From: Trichoplax adhaerens
Lineage: Eukaryota > Placozoa > Uniplacotomia > Trichoplacea > Trichoplacidae
Direction of reading: 5' to 3'
NCBI RefSeq assembly: GCF_000150275.1
Contig: NW_002060947.1
Coordinates: 1,849,740 to 1,913,739 of the forward strand
Length of the DNA stretch: 64,000 bases
Shown piece by piece: positions 22,760 to 35,439 of the stretch. Both the position numbers and the translations under genes were made by a program. The notes below the pieces were generated by a model. It saw nothing but the letters and a program-made list of their open reading frames with translations. It was not told the origin of the DNA and ran no database searches. Numbering within the stretch: position 1 is the stretch's first letter; each line of letters begins with the position of its first letter.

Positions 22760-23377
22760 TCAAATCCTCCATTTAGACCTTCTACATATCTTCTTTTCCT
22801 TTCTGAAACTGATGGTCACAGGATCATCATTTGATACAATGGAGTGTCTAATTACATCTTCGTCAAGTTTCAGCTCACTATGCAATCGCTTAACAATTGG
22901 TGGCGCTCCGTGGAAATCGAAAAGGAAATAGCTGTTGTATATGTGTAATAAAGTCAAAAGAATCATTGTTAGGTTGTAAAGGTTAAGGGCTTGATTCTAT
23001 ATGCTATCCATTCCATTGCTGAAAGCAAACTAGATAATATGCGTCCAAGCAAACATTTCTATACAGGCACTGTATAAATTATACAGTATTAGATTATCAT
23101 TTGCAGCTTACCTTCCTCTATCGTACCAAACGGTGTGAGCTCTTATCCTATAAGGCAATAGTCTATCAGTCCCTAAATTTTCTACTTTACGTATTACACC
23201 GCCTTGATTAAAAATTCTCGAAGCTGTTCTTTTCAACATTTCGATATACTGTTCCGGCTGTAAAAGCGAAATATTGATATCAAAGTTAGAAAAAAAGAGC
23301 CATAGTAATTTGTAGATCAAGTCCGATTTTACCTGTTTCATACAGCGTATTATTATAGGCATTTCATATCGCGGCAT
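22760..23377 (-). CDS. MRPS6: Mitochondrial small ribosomal subunit protein bS6m, 3 exons
   Basis: This is the bS6 homologue of the mitochondrial 28S subunit and acts in mitochondrial translation. Exons: 23377-23333, 23257-23112 and 22931-22760. Phases agree and give 120 residues (human MRPS6 125). The start MPRYEMPIIIRCMKQ matches the family's MPRYE opening. VIRKVENLGTDRLLPYRIRA is the conserved core of the S6 fold, and the splice into YFLFDFHGAP restores the G-Y-F-x-x-x-F strand. The tail is basic (KEKKICRRSKWRI). As in animal MRPS6 there is no cleavable presequence before the fold. It lies upstream of intersectin on the same strand, as the human gene does. Confidence 0.95.
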
Positions 23378-23895
23378 CTCGGTTTCGTAGGTGATAATCG
23401 GTCACCAAGGTATGTATGTATATCAACAGTAATAAAAATCCTACAAAGGTGTAGAGAGTCGATTGAAAGGAAAGTCTTAAATTATGCCTGGAGAAACTTA
23501 AATAGTACAAAATATCCTAATTTTAAACTACCCACAATATGCTTACACACCGATATCTTTCCAGTACTTGAAAGGCTTTTATGCTCTACACAATCCTTTC
23601 AAAATAGCTCGCATGCAGACACCAATACAGCCACTGAAAACCAGTAACCCAATGCACAATAGGTATGCGATGGATTATCCTAACTCTTCACAACAGGTAG
23701 ACTGCAGGCTATGCTCCTAACTTTTGCAGAAAGTGTGGCAGAGTTTTTGGTTGGATAGTCAGCTGGACAGCCTATGCCTACAGTAATACTATTGATAGTT
23801 AGTATTCGTATACGGCACATTTGACATGTAAGTACGGTACCAGATGCCTGCGATTAGATTGATTGATAGTGACTTGATATGATACTGATGACTGG

Positions 23896-24286
23896 CCATG
23901 GACTACCAGAAGGAAACCTGGACCCGATGGGCTGATCCTTCCCTCAGACAGACGGACTTTTCTTACCTAATAAGAGTCTTCAATATCGAAAAATGACTAC
24001 TTAGTATGGATTTTCCGTATTTATTTTTCAAATCATCGGTACTAGTACTAATTTAAATCACATCAACAATCTTATATAAAAGTTTCCAAGTAAAACTGAG
24101 TAGTGGATAATAAGATTTAACGTAATATGACTTAATTAAGAAAATAGCGGTCAATTCAAAACCAACAGTCCACCTACTAAAGTACTGTTATAACGAAGTA
24201 TTTGGCACAATGTTTGGACCAGATGGAGGCCGAAAATGTCTGTCCGTCCAGGAGTGACTCCATCTCTTCTTCTATCGGTCCATACT
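23896..24286. mobile_element. MITE-like element, copy B (about 390 bp)
   Basis: Same orientation and order of blocks as copy A. It has CTCAGACAGACGGAC at the left, then GGATTTTCCGTATTTA, AATTTAAAT, GTTTCCAAG, TTTAACGTAATATGACTTA, CTAAAGTACTGTTATAACG and GTCTGTCCGTCCAGGAGTGA at the right. The right flank TCTTCTTCTATCGGTCCAT is the reverse complement of copy A's left flank with few changes, so the inverted repeats are about 50 bases long. It has no ORF. Confidence 0.7.
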
Positions 24287-24309
24287 ACAGGCGCAATTTG
24301 TGCACCAAA

Positions 24310-24775
24310 CTTGTGACTCTATCAAGTCAGTAACCAGTATGTCAACCTCAATAGTACTGTTTGCATACTAAATTGCAGTCAAAAGGAAGTGTTTGGCATT
24401 ATATTTTGACGAGATGCAGCCGAAAAGTTCCGTCCGTCCAGGACTCATTCTTGGTCTTCTTCAAGCCGTCCAAGCTGCTGACGATACTGTACCAAGCTCG
24501 CCGACTGAGACTGTACTTGCGCACTATACATGTAACTCTATTAAGTCAGTGACCACTATGTCAATCTCAATAGTACCGTTTGCTTACTAAAGTACTGTCA
24601 AAAGGAAGTGTTTGCCACTATACATTGACGAAATAAGGCCGAAGAGTTCCGTCCGTCCAAGACTGATTCTTGGACTCCTTCAAGCCGTTCAAAGCTAGCA
24701 CACTGAGACTGCACTTGCGCACTATACATGTGACTCAGTAACCAGTATCTCAACCTCAATAGTGTACTGTAATGC
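24310..24775. repeat. Tandem repeats of the MITE right end, about 200-225-bp unit
   Basis: Two full units and a partial third carry AAGTCAGTAACCAGTATGTC, CTCAATAGTA, a TACTAAAGTACTGTCAAAAG-like block, AAGTGTTTG, CCGAAGAGTTCCGTCCGTCC, CTTCAAGCCGT and TGCGCACTATACATGTAACT-like blocks. The shared part is the right end of the MITE plus flanking DNA. The arrangement points to local duplication after insertion, or to nested insertions. Confidence 0.75.
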
Positions 24776-24802
24776 AGTAGTGAAAAATGGGCCTCCGATG
24801 CT

Positions 24803-24870
24803 CATGGACTACAAGGAATATCAAATTATATTATATTACATTGTACCAGTAGAATTTCTAGTAGTCCATG
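24803..24870. mobile_element. Small hairpin element with CATGGACTAC ends
   Basis: A 68-bp segment with perfect 10-bp terminal inverted repeats, CATGGACTAC at 24803-24812 and GTAGTCCATG at 24861-24870, around an AT-rich middle. The same end sequence occurs at the left edge of MITE copy B (CCATGGACTACC near 23896) and singly near 3135 (GTAGTCCATG). It looks like a foldback remnant of the same family. Confidence 0.6.
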
Positions 24871-25867
24871 CTTGAATTGTAATTTTCCCCATACCTTTTT
24901 CTGTTAGTGGTAGCTGTACTATTCACTTGTACACAAAACTACTGTAATTAGCTGAAATCACGACATCAGTGTATCTACTAGTATACTGCATTCTTCAAAG
25001 CCAATCGAGCAGCTCATTGGGATGACAATCGTAGGCAGTATTGCGTCCCGTTTCACATGTATGATACAATTGAAATGACCAGTCAATGAGTCTAACTCTC
25101 ATTTTTAGTATGGCGAATAACCCGTCCCTGGCTCTTTAGTATAACATGACTGATGAGTGATGACTTCACCCACAGCATTACCATACGCCTGCATCCTTGT
25201 TTCTATAGCAACCTGAAAGTCATAAACGATTGGCGACCTGGCTTAAATCCATATATAACCAATATCTAATTACAGTGTATACTCGTATTTATATATCCAG
25301 TTATCTATTCTACACATTTACACCACATATATTGCATTTAGAATACTTTGCGCTATTGAGTAATAGATTCTCGTGAATTGATTTTGTATCATGTTATAGT
25401 GTAGATCAAGCACAGTTTAAAAGCCTCGCTACAACATCAGAAGTGATATAAGATACATAAGAGTAAAACAAATTGCCATCTCATCAGTCTATGGTGCACC
25501 GATACAAATTTTGGATAATTCCATTATATTCATCAAACAGATTAGATATTAGCGTCGATAGTGTGTCGGACTGCACTCCAATCGGAGCTTAGGTACGCGT
25601 TCTCATATTCTTGGTGTAAAATACAACTTTGGCAGTATAACTAAATTTCACCAGAAAGCAATCTCTCACTATTGGCAGTCAACTTGAACGTAGTATTAAT
25701 TTTTACGGATTTATCAAGCAGATAACCAAGATGGCACAAACATTCGCGTTACCGCATCATTTCTCCTCAAGATCCATTTAATAAATTTAAAAATAACAGC
25801 AAGGCCATAAATCGATTTTTAATATTGCAGCATTAATTGTAAAGCCTGAAGTAGAATCCCCAAAGCA

Positions 25868-28800
25868 ATGAATTCTACTGATAATTTCGAACTAAAGGAA
25901 GATAATTCAAAATATCTCGAAACAACGCTGCCTTCACTTTTAACACTTTATGGGGTAGAGGATTACCAAAAGTTAAAATCGAACAAGAATACTAAAGTAA
26001 GTGTATAACAGCTAAAAGATCATACGGTAGTTTATCACAAAACCGAATGACTGTTAAACTAGAATATCCATCTTGATAGATACCGTACAGAGTCGATTAA
26101 TTAATCAAATTCAAGATTAAAAACTTTATATTATTAATCCAGTGACAATCAATAACTAGAATAATTAAGATATCTTACAACTATCGTACACTATCGTCAT
26201 TAGTAATAAACATTGGACGCTTAGCCTTTGACTACCATCATAAATTGTACCCAATTAACACCAAAGAGCTTCATTACTATGTACTTTAGACTGTTGTCAG
26301 AGAAAAGTCGACTAAAAAAGCTAGAAGTAAAAAGAAGAGTGCCAGTAGAAACTTTGACTTTGATCCAGAACCTGAAGAGGTAAATAGATAAACACATCTC
26401 GCTAAAAAAAATGCAACTATCGTAACGTACATTGTAAATAGGGTATGCTTGGTAATTTATGTATGCAGTATATTATGTGATATTTTACACACGAAAATAT
26501 CTATTAGTAAAAATGATATTGAAAAATATTCTTTTTTTGTTGCAGTTATGTGATCACTTAGAAAAAATGTCGATCCTGCGGGATCATTATAGAAGAGTTT
26601 ATATGGAAGCATTAGAGGAAAAAATCGATGAACAACGACAAAATATAAAGGAGATGCAAATGAAAGCTTTAAAAAAGCAGGAGAGACACAAACAGCATCT
26701 TCTGGTAAATCATACGTCATGCTATGCAATTTATTGAACAGGCAGAGTTTGAAGTATTGTTAGAAGAGCTATACGTAAAAATCAATCGAGTAATGCGTAC
26801 CTGAATATACACAATACTGCTGCGCTATTTATAGATTAAATAAATAACCAAATATCTATTATATAATGGTTTTACTATCAAAGTGAGACATTACTGTTTG
26901 TGTAAGCCAAAATTTCATATTATTTGGGAAAAATATAGAAAGATAAAAGGAGAATTTTAGAAGATAATCGTATGAAGCGATCAAAACCCGTAAGCGACAG
27001 CAGTTTTACTGATGCGTTACCTAAAACAGCATATTACAAGGTAATAATATGTCATGACTTCATGCAATATTGATTCAGTAGATTAATAAATTTAATTAAA
27101 CTATAGAATAAAAGTTTTACTCGTACGTTATATTTTATTCGGTAGTATATTACCGATTGCACGATTCCACGTACATAAATTTATTTTTTTAACTCTGATA
27201 TTAAAGATTATAGGATTAGAGCGTCGATTTGTTAAGGAGGGTAAAATAAAAGGCCATAGCCAAATAAATACGTTTTGGAATGGGATGTTGAGTCAACCTA
27301 AACAACTTCAGAAAGCTCTAGGAGGAGGTAGATCTTGCGGTTCATTGTTATTTTCTCCAATTTTGTAATCAGAAAAATTTTAAGATGCTTACATTTATTT
27401 CGTTTTTATTATATTACAGAACTTGCTGAAGATGATATTAAGAATCTGTTAATGGACAGAAGAATTAAAACTACTTCAAAAATATTTGATTATATTACCG
27501 TTGTAAATGAGTCGGATGGATTGGGTGATTTACCAACTCATGAGCAAATGGTAAAAATAGTCACTTCGGAGAACTATGTTCATACTAAACCAACATTAGA
27601 AGCAGATATGATCTGTACTTACATATGGATAATTTAACAAGTTTATCTTATAATTAAGCATTACTACCTATGTTTCATGCAGCTACAAGCACTTCCTGAA
27701 TTAACAGGAATTAGATCAAGAGATTCTAAAAGAGCTTCTAGAAGGGCTTCACGAAGAGGATCAACACAACAAGGATATTCGATAGAGAAAATGTTCCCTA
27801 GGGTAAATGTTACTACATTTTTGCTAGCTTACCTCGCAAATTTATACTGAGGCTATGTAGAGAGATTTCAATATCACTATTTAATGATAAATAACTTAGA
27901 TTTGTCATTCTGGGCACCCAACTACTGATTTAGATATTATAATAAAATAGTACCGGCTTTTAATTACATATATATGCAGCAAATGCTGCTTATTAGTTAA
28001 ATAATTTATTGCATTAGCCGAGTTTTGATTATAATATGTATATTTATTGATATTATAGGTCAGTATGCCAACAATGGAATCGCTTCAAAAAAGCTATGTA
28101 ATTAAAGGCCCATCTCCTGAAGAGGTTATTAGCGATTGACATTTTAGACGGTCTGAGAAAATGCTTGATAACTTTATTGCTAATATATCAATTCTTATTC
28201 ATAGATACAACGTAAAGAAGAAGAGAGACTAAAGCTCAGAATCAGGCAAAAAGCTAGAAGACGTATTGGCCGTATGTATTTGCATGCATTAGCAAATGAA
28301 TCCGCGTCAGCCAGGTGAGATTTTACTTACAAATTGATTCGAGAAAATTATTGAAAAGATTTCCTTCCAGTTTTAATTTAGTTTTACAGACACTCTAATG
28401 TCTATTATTGTGATCTTATAGAAAAATAGAAGATTCTGTCGATGCCCTACGTTTGTCCTGTAGAATTTCAGATTTTATAACAGCTACAGATCAAGTATCC
28501 AACACAGAACAGGATGAGAGCGATGAGGAAAGTGTGGCTGATAATTCTCAGACGTGTATTCCAGTAGAAAACAATTCGAAGGATAGTGACGCTAAGGATC
28601 GGTTGTCACAAGATGAAATTACTAAAGAAGCATACAGCAATGAAACTGAATCTAACGACGATAAGTTATTATTTCATGATCCAATCAAGACTTTAATAAG
28701 AAAAGAGATTAGCGAGACTAAAATGGAAAAACGGTAAATTTATTTAGTCATAAAATGCTTCAGCTTTGTATCTGTAAATTTACGAGAGGAATAAAATTCT

Positions 28801-29584
28801 TCTATAATCTTCAAGTAACGCATATTTATCCATTCTCTCTAAGTAACTATGTCATTGATTTTGAAGCAATCTCAAACATGTAAAATTATATAGCAATGTT
28901 GTAAGGATAAATTTGAAAATGGTGAAATTTTAGCTACGCTAACAGATCAGAATTATCATATATTGATACCTACCAGTATATCATGATATATCATTCTTAT
29001 TTAAATGATAATTAAAGATTATAACTAAGTTATTTTAACTGAAGTTCCATAAAATCTATATGATTCATCAAGTTCATATCATAAAGTATAAAAAGGTGGC
29101 ATACCTATTGTGTAAGAATATATAGTAAATAAACTAATAATTTCAGACTAATTTACCCCGTAAATCTATATATATTGAAATGAATTTTACTCTGTGGCAT
29201 GTTAAATTGTTGTCTCATACACAAGTTACTATTATTTAATATCTGGATCATTATGCCTTCTTGTAGAAATTCTATGTATCAGTACATATTGGCAATGTCG
29301 TAACATATATAAATTAGCCATTGTAGAAAATTTAAAATATTATCTTTAATATTAAGTAATTCTTTGACACTGATCTATTCTATTTAGACAAAATTCTAAT
29401 GCAAATCAATTGGAACCATTAAGTATGAGCCAGCTAATGCGAGAATCACATACAAAAGTAATTCTATTATCACATTTAAGTTATCCAAAGTATGAAAGGC
29501 AAGGTATTAAATCTTTATTTTAATGCATTTCATCTAGGAAGCGAAGCGACTGAGCTCCTTGTGGAAAATCGACTTTCTAACTAA
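25868..29584 (+). CDS. Unrecognised basic coiled-coil protein, 12 exons
   Basis: I do not recognise the family. Exons by splice signals and phase: 25868-25996, 26290-26379, 26546-26704, 26939-27040, 27207-27327, 27420-27614, 27690-27802, 28059-28124, 28205-28314, 28422-28733, 29388-29503 and 29538-29584, coding about 519 residues. Visible features are a lysine-rich stretch (STKKARSKKKSA, residues about 50-61), a helical segment (RVYMEALEEKIDEQRQNIKE, about 88-107), a conserved-looking block ALPKTAYYKIIGLERRFVKE (about 152-171), a basic serine run RASRRASRRGS resembling stacked PKA sites, a second helix (QRKEEERLKLRIRQKARRR) and an acidic stretch (EQDESDEESVADNS). There is no signal peptide or membrane segment. 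The style suits a cytoskeletal or ciliary protein, which is a guess. The exon 6/7 junction is uncertain. Reading on past exon 10 meets a stop at 28737, an alternative end. Confidence 0.78.
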
Positions 29585-29869
29585 CTGAATAGAACCTTGC
29601 AGTTATTTTGGAGGCTGATATTGATAATAAGTTTATTACTTAGCTAAAATTTGTGATTATTGCAACATAATATATATATATGCTATTGCACAATTAATGT
29701 TATCATCAAAGAGTGATCACTTGATGCATATACACGCGTGCAACCTATTTAAATTCAAGTTTAAAATTTTATGAAATCTCTCGTATTTATACATTTCCGA
29801 CCCTAAATCTGGACAGTATATGTTTGAATAACACAAAAATTAAAGGCTATTATAAACTTACAAGAGTAA

Positions 29870-29910
29870 GTGTTCTGCCGAGTTGTTCATTTCCTCTATT
29901 GGCAGAACAC
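29870..29910. repeat. Perfect 10-bp inverted repeat (hairpin)
   Basis: GTGTTCTGCC (29870-29879) and GGCAGAACAC (29901-29910) pair perfectly around a 21-base loop. It lies about 290 bases after the stop of the unknown gene and just before an AATAAA near 29936. It could be a 3'-UTR stem-loop. The stem is too short for a standard microRNA precursor. Confidence 0.6.
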
Positions 29911-32271
29911 CCGCGTTATGTAGAGAACAAGGATAAATAAAATTATATTTATAAGACTTTGTGTATTGACTATAATTTTAAGACATTAACGTATTCAGGG
30001 AAATATCCTTATACCGCAAGCCGACAGTTCGTATACGCACTATCATTATTTGAAAAATTGAATATATTAACAATCACTAAGCTGAAGTACCGTATCTGTG
30101 TTTCCGAAACAAAACTTTTCTAGCAAATTCTAGTTCCATCTGCTGGTATTTAACTTTAACTACATCTTGAGCGAACTCTACAAAAAAATGTTTAATTATA
30201 AAGTAACTGAAGAAATATAAGCCTGTAGTCTGTTTTTAGATGAAATGAGTAATAGATGAAATAATTATTCTCATGTAATCATCTCGATACCGTACTCTCT
30301 TAAATACTCACTAGTATAAGCGTATTATATTTACGTTAGAGTTTAGAATTATATTGTTAGAAAAATCTTTTAATTCCACAGCTGTACAATTTCATAGTAA
30401 TTGACAACAAATCTTCAGTTCAGTATTTCAATTTTAATGGATTCACCTGAGGATTAATCAGTAGTCTTACCTTTTATAAGCTGTAACGTTCTAAATTTGC
30501 AAGTAATGTGTGGTAAACTTTGCTATCATTTAGGTATGCATTCTGGCAGAAATTCTGCAAGCCAGTCTGTTGCAATCTGGGATTGAAGTAAATGCCAATA
30601 TTACAGTCTGCTCACGTTTTTTTGTCATCTAAACAGTATCAGCGATAGGTGTCTGAGTCAATTTCCTAAATACTCGTACAGCTATATTAATTTCCAAGCT
30701 ATATATTGCAGTTATATAGCAATCTGAAAATATTTGTAATAGTAGAGCTAGCATAAGCCTCCTTTTTATTTATATTACGAAATATTTTAACACTAGCGAG
30801 ACAATGCTTTTCGTACTAGCGAACCAAGAAGGCGTTTGGAGTAAAAAATTATAGTGATCGAATATTAAACAACACAGAATAAACCATTGCGGCCTGTTGG
30901 TATTTCAAAAGTTTTAGTTTATTCTAATTCCTTCACGGCATAAATTGAAGTGCACATTTTCTAAACTATATTTAGCCTTAAGTAATATAGATATATGGCG
31001 ATTTAGATTGATATCCATCAGTTTAAGAACGCTAACTAGATCTGATATCATACAGTGGAAGATTCTCGTTTCAAAATGATGAAAAATCAACCCGAATTCA
31101 TCTAATCAAAATTACAAAAATTATATTCTATTCAAGAATGCGCTAAAGGAATAAATTGCTATAAATTAAGCGTATCCTTATTCTCCTAAATTACAATATT
31201 TTGGCATATATTGATTATTAAAGAGATGTTTTAAAATAGATATTGTATAGATATAGGAATGTTCGCTAAGAATTTAAATTTCATCATAGATTCTCTGTTA
31301 TAAATGCCATGATATCATTAAAAATTTGAGCCCCTTGTAGAATGCGACCAATAATTTAAATTCTATATAAATCAGTTGCAATATAGATCATGATCTGCAA
31401 GATAATCTGCTAAAATTGTATTCAAATTCAAATCTAATAGGCGTCGTTAAGTAATTTCTTTTGAAATAGCATAAATACATTTTATCAGCAAGTGAGATTT
31501 AAGCTAGCTCTTAATTATTGTATTATTCAAGTGTTTGTATATTTACTAAATGATTTTCATATCACATGTACCGCAGGATAAATTAAAATAATGGTAACTT
31601 TTAATGTTATGCATAAAGGTGTGTATCGGGATAAACTATCCTAAATTTAGCTATACTGTTCACCTCCTATTTTATCGCTTTAAGCGATGTTATAGGCAGG
31701 AAATATGACTTCGATATCGATTACGGTACTTTATTCGAGTTTGTAGCCAAGTGACTCTTGCTATACAACATAAACACATAACAGGACAAACACGATTGCG
31801 GTAAATAGAAAGTGGTATATATAAAGTAAAAATCTGTGGCTTAATCTAAAATTAATTGTAGTTTTGATTTTCGAGTCTAGCCTATAGCACTATAGCATAA
31901 GCAGTAAATTTTATCTCGTTATTGACTATAATGTAATTTAGTATGAAGCTAACAGATCCCACTTTGCAGGATAAGTACCGTATTAGGAAGACAAAATTAC
32001 AGTAGAATGCAAATCCTTTATCGACTGTTCTAAATTTAATTATAATTCTGCCTTTCATAGCAATGCCTAGTGCTCTATTATAACTAAGAAACTTATCATT
32101 TATTATGATGCGATTTCAGTTTAATACCAGTAAGTACCATTATACAGTTTGAATACTACAAGTACGTAATAAAGGTAAAATTTTTTAAGCACAATATATA
32201 TCTGCTATCAATTATCCTAAATTTAGCTACATTTATTAATTCTTCCGCATGCTGGGTTATATTATTTCCTA

Positions 32272-32600
32272 TTGTCACAAACCAGCTTCGTGACAAGGAT
32301 AACGTAAAACAAATCTCTAAATTGCTATAGTCTCCGGGATTCAGTATCCCTTAACTACCTCACAAGAATTTAGACGCCTTTGATTCTACGTTAAACTCAA
32401 CTAGACGATTGAGAACTGCTTTATTCAACTATCTGACAGGCTTATATACCCTTCTACAGCAGCTAACATTCACAAGTTATCTTATAAAAATACTTGGGTG
32501 AGAACTAACTAGTTTTTCACAGTCGGACTACAATATGTCCATTCACAGAATCATTTCAGTACACATTACAGCACAGCATTAAATTTACTGTAACACATTT
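32272..32600. repeat. Dispersed repeat, copy 1
   Basis: Shares collinear blocks with 42874-43290 in the same orientation: TTGTCACAAACCAGCTT, GACAAGGATAACG, TCTACGTTAAACTCAAC and GTCGGACTACAATATGTCC. Spacing differs by indels, so the copies are old. There is no coding capacity and no clear ends. It could be a decayed transposon or a segmental duplication. Confidence 0.55.
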
Positions 32601-35439
32601 ATAATTAGAGTAATTCCTATTGTAAGTAACTAGTTGTGATATAATATCACTATATTATATTAACCTAATTTAGATATCTATTTCTTCACGGTAGTTCGCA
32701 CCATGACACCTATATAGAAAATTTTATATTGTTATTGATATATTATTCTTTAGCTTCATATACTAGCTGTAGCCGTTTGATCGATTGAAGGATAAATTGA
32801 TTAGCAGTAAAGCCTAAATACTAAGCACACAAATTGTATATTTATCGACTATCCTAAACTTAGTTATTAGTAATTATTATTAGGTAGTTATTAATAGCTG
32901 TAGATACTGTACTGTGCTATATCTGGTGGCAACAATTAAATTCTGAATTTTCATAGAAGTATAATTAGGTCCTTGATAATTCTCATTGCCATCAATAGCC
33001 TATTTGTTTCATAGTGTTAAGCTGCAGCTATCATTATAGGGCTATTACACCTAAGTTATTTTATAAAGGTGAAGATGCTTGGAGATTATGGAATGCTAGA
33101 TGCAATTAACATCTAATTAACAGATATGATATCAAAACAAATAGACGGTGTTATGTAAATTTTAGATATTAACGATCAACAGCATAAGTTAATATGTTAC
33201 TGCAACTGCATAAGTTAACAACAACTGGTTATTATTAGCATATTAGCAGCAAACCTTATTTTGATATTAGATTACCATGATAATACAAATCAACGAGAAG
33301 AGAATAAACAAATAAGTAGATCAAATGTAATGACTTAAATCGTTGCAAAATGACTTTACAATTGCGATCTGTTTTGATGCAATATGTTAATTATCTCACT
33401 GGTTTTGGGCGCAATCTACCATTTTGATGAATCATTCTTCGATTCTGCATAATAGCGAATAAAATTACAGTTAAAAGCGATTCACTGTATGATTGCAGAA
33501 AGAAACAGTATTGGCTGACCACAGAGCATTATTAAACTTTTCCATAATGATTTTCCTGTATTTTTAGTCACCAGTTTGAGAATCGTCGAAATCACTTTGC
33601 ACAGTAATTGACACGGCATCAATATCATGATGGAATGAAAACTATCATCCATGACTAAGTGTCAAATATTGATTCACACTGGGATGTAATTTCTAAAATT
33701 TGGTTGAACGATATAATACTAAGCAGAGAAATAAAATCTAACTAATAATCGTTATGTTAACTCAAAGTCTCTATTATGTTGACCGTGATCAAGACAGACG
33801 TTATACAATATGATTCTCGTTGACAGCGTAGCGTAATATTTTCACTTGATATAGAAAAGAAAATTTGTCCATCTTAAATTCTAGCCCATCTCTGCAAATA
33901 ACCATTAATTGTCTGTAACCATGTACTATAACGTTAATCCTTACTATTGTACATTTAAAAGGTAACATACCACGAGCTATAATATGACTAATTTTGTAAT
34001 CGTATATGCTTAATTGCAATGAAACAGTTTGAAACGAATTCAAATAGCTTCATTCTTTGATCACTAAGGAACAACGATAAAAAACGAATGGGATTGTTAT
34101 CCTATTATTGGTAGCTATATGAAAGGCTAGTATAAGTTCGATAGATTAATAACAAATTAATTTTGACTTAATGTAGGGAAGTGGAACAATAATGCATTCT
34201 TTAATGTAGAGCTTGGATATTAATAGACCTTATTAAACTATTATTACGATGTTAATGGACATTTTCTATTTGTACAGTGCAAGATGTTGATCAATGAATT
34301 AGATTCAATGTAGTCTTATATATAATTTTATTGACTTTGATGATCAAATAATCTGTCCTACTTAATGGATTGTTGATGATTATTAGAAGTCCTCATGATG
34401 TTGATAAAGTTCCGCATTGATTGATTGATTGCTGCCACTATCTTATGTTATTAATATTCATTGCCACTAATCGACGCCCTATTAAATCTATTGACATTAA
34501 CTTAGATTATTGAATAGGTTATCAATCAATATCTTAATATGGATAGATAATGATAATTAGGGATGGAAGTGGGAGATACAAAGTGTCAAAATCATAATGA
34601 TGAGAAATTGTAACTTAATTTAATATGATTATTTTGATATTAATAAATATTTTTGATATACGGTTTAATTTAATGATTTATTGTATCCTAGCACTGATCC
34701 ATTATTATTGACATTATATTAATGGCTAGATAGTCAGGTGTTAATTTAGATTATAATTTAGATAGCGATGATCCAATTAAGGCAATATATTCAAATTCTA
34801 TTGATGAATCATACGAGTGGAATACGAATGGAACTTCAATTTTAGGACTTTATAGAATAATATTATAGTAAATTTATCAAGTTATGTCAACCTGGCCATT
34901 ATATATATTGGAAAATGTAGTTTTCATCAAGGCGCAAAAAGAAATCATTTTGGATTAAAATTTTATATTGTGAGGATTTTTAATAACGATGACCATAAAC
35001 ATATGATTAATTTGAGTTGATAGCAGTCCCAGCACATAAACAAGATCATTAATTACCACGCCATACACTTAATGGATCCATTAAGAGCATAATATCAATA
35101 TTGCTATATTATTTAGTGCTACTATTTACTTAACAATCCTTTGCTAGCAATGTTTTCGGCTGCGTGATTCTTGATGAGAGTAATTTTTTTAACTATTAGT
35201 AGACACGTAGTTAAACGTTAAATTCTTCAATATATTAGGGATAAAGTAGGAGCTTCAAATTTATAAGCCTTCACAATAATTAGAACTATCTGCAGCCATT
35301 TGATAAATTATCCATAATGCCTCCAATAAGAGACTACTTATAATCCTCTCATTGTGTATTATCATGTCAAGTTGCTACAGGAAAATTTTACGATAACCTC
35401 TACCTATAGCATCTGTTCATTGCGTTTGCCGACTGTTGA

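Larger units (their letters stand above)
23378..25867. other. Intergenic region between divergent MRPS6 and an unknown gene
   Basis: 2.5 kb holding both promoters. The middle (about 23896-24870) is mobile-element sequence: MITE copy B, tandem right-end copies and a small hairpin element. The remaining parts (23378-23890 and 24875-25867) show no gene. The ORFs at 24361-24552 and 24393-24590 fall inside the repeats. Confidence 0.65.

Noticed and set aside
24361-24590. Two overlapping plus-strand ORFs
   Set aside because: They lie inside the tandem copies of the MITE right end.
26457-26729. Minus-strand ORF opposite exon 3 of the unknown gene
   Set aside because: It is a shadow of a plus-strand exon that has good splice sites and coding character.
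29870-29910. Possible microRNA precursor
   Set aside because: A 10-bp stem is too short for Drosha/Dicer processing, so it was kept only as a stem-loop.
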